From NCBI GenBank assembly GCA_903882825.1, contig CAIRYL010000176.1:1-9076 (forward strand): 9,076 bases of DNA, given 5' to 3'. This document shows positions 5,494 through 9,076 of the stretch, one piece after another (the stretch's first letter is position 1; each line of letters begins with the position of its first letter). The stretch is from an uncultured Candidatus Peregrinibacteria bacterium (GTDB lineage: Bacteria > Patescibacteriota > Gracilibacteria > CAIRYL01). The position numbers and the translations under genes were made by a program. The notes beneath the pieces were generated by a model. The model searched no databases and was not told the origin of the DNA. It saw nothing but the letters and a program-made list of their open reading frames with translations.

Positions 5494-7841
5494 TACAATA
5501 TTTCCCGAAGTCCTGTTTTCCAGTTTTTTAAAAGCTCTGTTTTGGAAATTTGAAACATTCCTCCGTGAATTACCTCGGAATTTTTTTGAAACACACCCAA
5601 TAATGTCACTGGAATACCAGCTTCATTTGCAAATTCTAAAAAAAGTTCTGGAAGATTGGTCGTCACCAGAAAACCATTCCCTTCGGAAAAAAGCTCTGGA
5701 AGTGAAAATCTTGAAAAATCCCCCGTAAATCCCATCTCCGACCGAGTACACATTTGCAAAAAGGTTGCCATCATCCCTCCCACATCTATTACCGCACTAG
5801 AAGAAAAGAACCCTTTATTATACGCTTTATGAAAAAACTGCATTTGAGATTCGGCTTTTTGAAAAAATGCAAGAGATATGGGAATCACTTTCCCGCCCGT
5901 TTTTTGTAAAGACGAAAAAATTTCGGTATCTGCTAATTCACTCCGTCTTTCCCCAATTAAAAAAAGACTCTGCCCATCTTTTGGAACGTTTCCAATCGCC
6001 ACAGAAACATCTGGCACCACCCCAAAAGCAGATACAATAGCAGAAGGATTCCCCTGTTTATACAAAGAAACATTTCCAGATATAAAAGGAGTCGACTCCG
6101 AAGGATCTTCTAAAAGATGAATATTTTTTGCACCATCAGCTACTCCTTTTACCCCATCTAAAAATTTCCCCATATCCTCTGGAATTTCTGGATTTCCATA
6201 ATTTAAACAATCCGTCATGGCTCTTGGAAGTCCTCCCACTGCCACTACTTTTTGTAAAGCCGTAAGCACTGCCATAGCACCTTGTACATACGGCGAAGTT
6301 TTCCCAAATCTTGGAGATCCTCCAATAGAAACAGAAAATCCTATTTTTTGTTGTTCTTCCGAAAGATTTTCTTCGTCTCTTAACGGTGCCACCACTACCG
6401 CTTCTGATACAGATCTTTCTAAAACTGTTGAAGCTTGCACGGTTTGATCATATTTTTCATATACTACCGACCGATCCGCCAGATTTGGACGAGAAAGAAA
6501 AGAAATAAGAAATTTGGAAAAAGCGGTGGGAAAATCAGTCCCGAATGATAAAAAATCATCGGAGGAAAGTGTTTGTTCGGTTTCTTCTGGTTTTGGAAGT
6601 ACAAAAGGACGATCAATAAGAAGCCCCGCAGTAATATCTTCAGCTTTTGCTTCACAAATAACCGTTCCCTTATACGTAACGCGATACACAGGATTTTGTG
6701 TAACAAAACCTATTTTTGAAGCCATGGCTCCTGGTGAAACATTTGGGAAATCCCATTTTACATTAAAATGATATAAAACTTTTTCGGTAAGATCTGGTGG
6801 AACCGCAAAACAAAAACGTTCTTGAGTTTCTGAACACAAAATAATATGAGGAGGTAAATTTTCTTCTCCTACGTGAATATTTTCTACCTGAATTTCCGCT
6901 CCAAACCCAGCACTGTCTACCAATTCTACGCTTGCGCACATAATTCCTCCAGCTCCCATATCCTTCATGGCAATTCTTTGTAAATCGCCTGTTTTTTTCA
7001 ATTCTAAAAAAAGATCTTGAAACGAAGCCAATAAATGTCGCTCTAAAAAAGGATTTGGTTCTTGTACCGCTCCTAAGTTTTTTTCTTTTTCTTCCATGTT
7101 TACCACCATTGATGCAAAACTTGCCCCTCCAAATCCACTTCTATCGGATGGTTTCCCCACTACAATAAGATCATATTTTTCTGTTGCTCCATTTTTTGGA
7201 ACGTATGAATGCAAAATATCAGATTCTTGCACCAGTCCCAATGCCACTACATTTACCAATGTAGATCCATCAAAACTTTTTTCAAAAAAAATATCTCCCC
7301 CCATGTTTGGAACTCCCAAAGGATTGGCATATCCTGCAATTCCATCAATAACTCCACGAGCAATGACTTGATTTTCAAGTTTTTGAGCATTTCCAAATCG
7401 AAGTCCGTCTAAACAGCCAATAACACGGGCACCCATACACGCAATATCTCTACAAATTCCTCCAACGCCAGTCGCGGCTCCTTCGTATGGGACAATTTGA
7501 GAAGGAGCATTATGAGATTCATGGGAATACACAATCCCATATTTTTGACCATTTATTTCACAAAGTTCTACAATTCCAGCATCTTCTTTTGGTCCTAAAA
7601 TAACATACTTTCCTTCTGTAGGCAGTGTTTTTAAAGCCTTTCGAGAACTTTTATAGGAAGAATGTTCCGATCCTTGGATAGAAAAAATGGTAGCTTCGGT
7701 AAGAGTAGGATTGCGCCCCAGTAATGTACCCATTTTTCTGGCTTCTGAAACGGTAAGCACCAGCGCATTTTCTGTAAGAATTTTTTGTATTTCCGTATCC
7801 GATGCGTTTTGAAGCGGTAAAATAGGTTCTATGTGTGTCAC
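5493..7841 (-). CDS. purL: Phosphoribosylformylglycinamidine synthase subunit PurL
   Basis: Converts FGAR, ATP and glutamine-derived ammonia to FGAM in de novo purine synthesis. At 782 residues it is the small PurL type, which needs separate PurS and PurQ; neither is in this window. Motifs, numbered from the GTG start: GRNPTLTEATIFSIQGSEHS at 43-61, ESHNAPS at 108-114, GAATGVGGICRDI at 121-133, MGAGG at 295-299, CSETQERF at 336-343, and in the second half GNPEIPE at 549-555 and SGNVSLY at 588-594. Tandem AIRS-like halves are clear. The usual SEHCSYK reads SEHSSYK, and ESHNHPS reads ESHNAPS. The late HDxSxGG-type motif is replaced by VIDVGG. An ATG at 7877 adds a 12-residue hydrophobic stretch atypical of PurL and lies upstream of a possible -10, so GTG at 7841 is preferred, with moderate certainty. 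Confidence 0.95.
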   Translation of the reverse strand: MTHIEPILPLQNASDTEIQKILTENALVLTVSEARKMGTLLGRNPTLTEATIFSIQGSEHSSYKSSRKALKTLPTEGKYVILGPKEDAGIVELCEINGQKYGIVYSHESHNAPSQIVPYEGAATGVGGICRDIACMGARVIGCLDGLRFGNAQKLENQVIARGVIDGIAGYANPLGVPNMGGDIFFEKSFDGSTLVNVVALGLVQESDILHSYVPKNGATEKYDLIVVGKPSDRSGFGGASFASMVVNMEEKEKNLGAVQEPNPFLERHLLASFQDLFLELKKTGDLQRIAMKDMGAGGIMCASVELVDSAGFGAEIQVENIHVGEENLPPHIILCSETQERFCFAVPPDLTEKVLYHFNVKWDFPNVSPGAMASKIGFVTQNPVYRVTYKGTVICEAKAEDITAGLLIDRPFVLPKPEETEQTLSSDDFLSFGTDFPTAFSKFLISFLSRPNLADRSVVYEKYDQTVQASTVLERSVSEAVVVAPLRDEENLSEEQQKIGFSVSIGGSPRFGKTSPYVQGAMAVLTALQKVVAVGGLPRAMTDCLNYGNPEIPEDMGKFLDGVKGVADGAKNIHLLEDPSESTPFISGNVSLYKQGNPSAIVSAFGVVPDVSVAIGNVPKDGQSLFLIGERRSELADTEIFSSLQKTGGKVIPISLAFFQKAESQMQFFHKAYNKGFFSSSAVIDVGGMMATFLQMCTRSEMGFTGDFSRFSLPELFSEGNGFLVTTNLPELFLEFANEAGIPVTLLGVFQKNSEVIHGGMFQISKTELLKNWKTGLREIL

Positions 7842-7865
7842 AAGCAAAAATAAAAAATCACAGAA

Positions 7866-7894
7866 AGTGTAAAACATGAAGCACAGAATTACAA
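7866..7894 (-). promoter_or_regulatory. Candidate promoter of purL
   Basis: On the minus strand, TTGTAA (7894-7889), 17-bp spacer, TACACT (7871-7866). Transcription would start near 7859, about 18 nt before the GTG at 7841 and downstream of the ATG at 7877. Both boxes match consensus at four of six positions, so the call is tentative. Confidence 0.35.
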
Positions 7895-7918
7895 AAAAAT
7901 AGATTTTGAAGAAAAAAA

Positions 7919-7947
7919 TTGAAGAGTATATTAAAATATGTTATATT
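7919..7947 (+). promoter_or_regulatory. Candidate promoter of the RSH gene
   Basis: TTGAAG (7919-7924), 17-bp spacer and an extended -10, TGtTATATT (7939-7947). The predicted start of transcription is near 7954, leaving under 10 nt before the ATG at 7963, so the mRNA may be almost leaderless. It is back to back with the purL promoter within about 120 bp of non-coding DNA. Confidence 0.5.
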
Positions 7948-7962
7948 TCCGGCGCAAAAACC

Positions 7963-9076
7963 ATGACATACACACACCCCACCATCCTTCGTGCACAGGA
8001 ACTTTTTTCTGCCGATGCTTACGGTCGTTTTTCTCGTGCAATACTCTTTGTACAAGAAAAAGGAATTCCACTGGGACGGATTATGGATATCAATTTCCTT
8101 TTTTTAGAAATTTTCCCAGATATTGAAACGGTTATCTCTTCCCTTTTTTTAGAAACAAAAGAAATTATTACTGATACAGAAATAGAAAATTTATTAGGAA
8201 AAGAAAGTGTAAAAACTGTACATAAGCTCAGATCTGTGGCATTTGAAGAAATGTTTTTCCATCATCATCAAAAAAAATTAGCAAAACAAATCATCCTCGG
8301 GTTTTTCTCAGACATTAGAATTTTATTTTTTTTATTGGCAGAAAGAATGTATTTTTTAAGACATCTTTCCGAAGTGCCAAAAGAAATGCGTCTTTTATTG
8401 GCACAAGAAGCACTAGAAATTTTGGCACCTCTTTCTTTACGGTTAGGGATTCACCAATTTAAAATGGAATTTGAAGAACAAGCATTTGGCATTTTGTATC
8501 CCCATGATTTCAATATTATAGAATCACAAATAGAAAATTTTCTCTCAGATACGGAAAATGCTTTTTCTCTCTTTCAAGAAAATCTTCAACAAAAACTTAC
8601 TCAAAAAAATATCTCCACAAAAATTTCTAGCAGAAGAAAAAATTTTTACAGTGTCTTCCAAAAACTCACTCAAAAAGGAAAATCTCATATTACCGAAATA
8701 AATGACGTACTCGCTATGAGAGTTGTTACAAAAAATAGAGATGATTGTTATCGTATCCTGGGAAATGTTCATGCTATAGGAATGCCTATCGCTGGTCGAA
8801 TAAAAGATTATATTGCTTCTCCTAAAAAAAACGGATACCAAAGCCTTCATACAACGATTCTTATAAAAAATAAAAATAATCTTCCTATCCCCCTAGAAGT
8901 CCAAATACGAAATGAGGAAATGGATCATAATGCAGAATGGGGAATGGCATCCCATATTTTATACAAAGAAAAAAAATTAGCTCATCATATTTCTCGTGAA
9001 AGTCTTACAAAATATGTTCACGAATTAGAAAAAAATTTTAAAAATAGTGAGTTTCTACAAGACACAATTGGGGAAA
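7963..9076 (+). CDS. RelA/SpoT-family (p)ppGpp synthetase, 3' end cut by window
   Basis: 371 codons are visible and the frame is still open at the edge. RSH enzymes make and/or degrade the alarmone (p)ppGpp from GTP/GDP and ATP. The N-terminal HD hydrolase domain (about 1-185) keeps the fold-type sequence (EILAPLSLRLGI at 152-163) but not its metal ligands: the HDxxED position reads LETKEI (63-68), LADRLHN reads LAERMYF (125-131), and there is no histidine from 6 to 86. The synthetase domain (about 220-335) looks complete: NFYSVFQKL, NDVLAMR at 247-253, KDYIASPKKNGYQSLHT at 281-297, EVQIR at 312-316, AEWGMASH at 324-331. I therefore expect a synthetase-only, RelA-like enzyme. TGS and ACT domains, if present, lie past the edge. 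No Shine-Dalgarno precedes the ATG. Symbol left blank because relA versus rel cannot be settled. Confidence 0.93.
   Translation, partial: MTYTHPTILRAQELFSADAYGRFSRAILFVQEKGIPLGRIMDINFLFLEIFPDIETVISSLFLETKEIITDTEIENLLGKESVKTVHKLRSVAFEEMFFHHHQKKLAKQIILGFFSDIRILFFLLAERMYFLRHLSEVPKEMRLLLAQEALEILAPLSLRLGIHQFKMEFEEQAFGILYPHDFNIIESQIENFLSDTENAFSLFQENLQQKLTQKNISTKISSRRKNFYSVFQKLTQKGKSHITEINDVLAMRVVTKNRDDCYRILGNVHAIGMPIAGRIKDYIASPKKNGYQSLHTTILIKNKNNLPIPLEVQIRNEEMDHNAEWGMASHILYKEKKLAHHISRESLTKYVHELEKNFKNSEFLQDTIGE

Noticed and set aside
3098..7841. UGA-as-glycine recoding (Gracilibacteria/Absconditabacteria code)
   Set aside because: pnp, purL and the other genes read through fully under the standard code at expected lengths, with glycine at the expected motif positions.
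7842..7962. Purine riboswitch controlling purL
   Set aside because: The predicted purL leader is under 20 nt from the promoter found, with no room for an aptamer and no matching stems.

Overview
This is an AT-rich window with long A and T runs and compact genes. All reading frames stay intact under the standard bacterial code. It most likely comes from a Candidate Phyla Radiation (Patescibacteria) bacterium, possibly Peregrinibacteria. This rests mainly on the large Cys-rich zinc-ribbon protein at 832-2538, which resembles a family I associate with those genomes (often auto-named 'caib/baif family protein'), and on the palindromic 'attcccgc-cttc-gcgggaat' repeats. UGA is not read as glycine here, which argues against Gracilibacteria and Absconditabacteria. 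The lineage call is an inference.

Layout: 1-465 has no supportable gene. 466-739 is a dense array of palindromic and direct repeats. 832-2538 (+) encodes a 568-residue protein with three zinc ribbons and a duplicated Cys-rich core. 2539-2798 holds a second, shorter copy of the repeat array. 2799-3038 (-) encodes a small two-pass membrane protein. A very GC-rich hairpin at 3065-3084 separates it from pnp (3098-5263, -), polynucleotide phosphorylase. Upstream of pnp on the same strand is purL (5493-7841, -), FGAM synthase subunit II. A short divergent promoter region separates purL from an RSH-family (p)ppGpp enzyme gene (7963 to the window end, +). That gene is cut by the window end and has a wrecked hydrolase half but an intact synthetase half.

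The genes do not form an obvious pathway. purL (purine synthesis), the RSH enzyme (made from and acting on purine nucleotides) and pnp (RNA decay, releasing nucleoside diphosphates) are all housekeeping or nucleotide-linked. Coordinated control through (p)ppGpp is possible but only inferred. None of the five gene starts has a clear Shine-Dalgarno sequence. The most interesting points are the internal duplication with 12-residue Cys periodicity in the zinc-ribbon protein, the loss of hydrolase residues in the RSH enzyme, and the related composite repeats on both sides of the Cys-rich gene.
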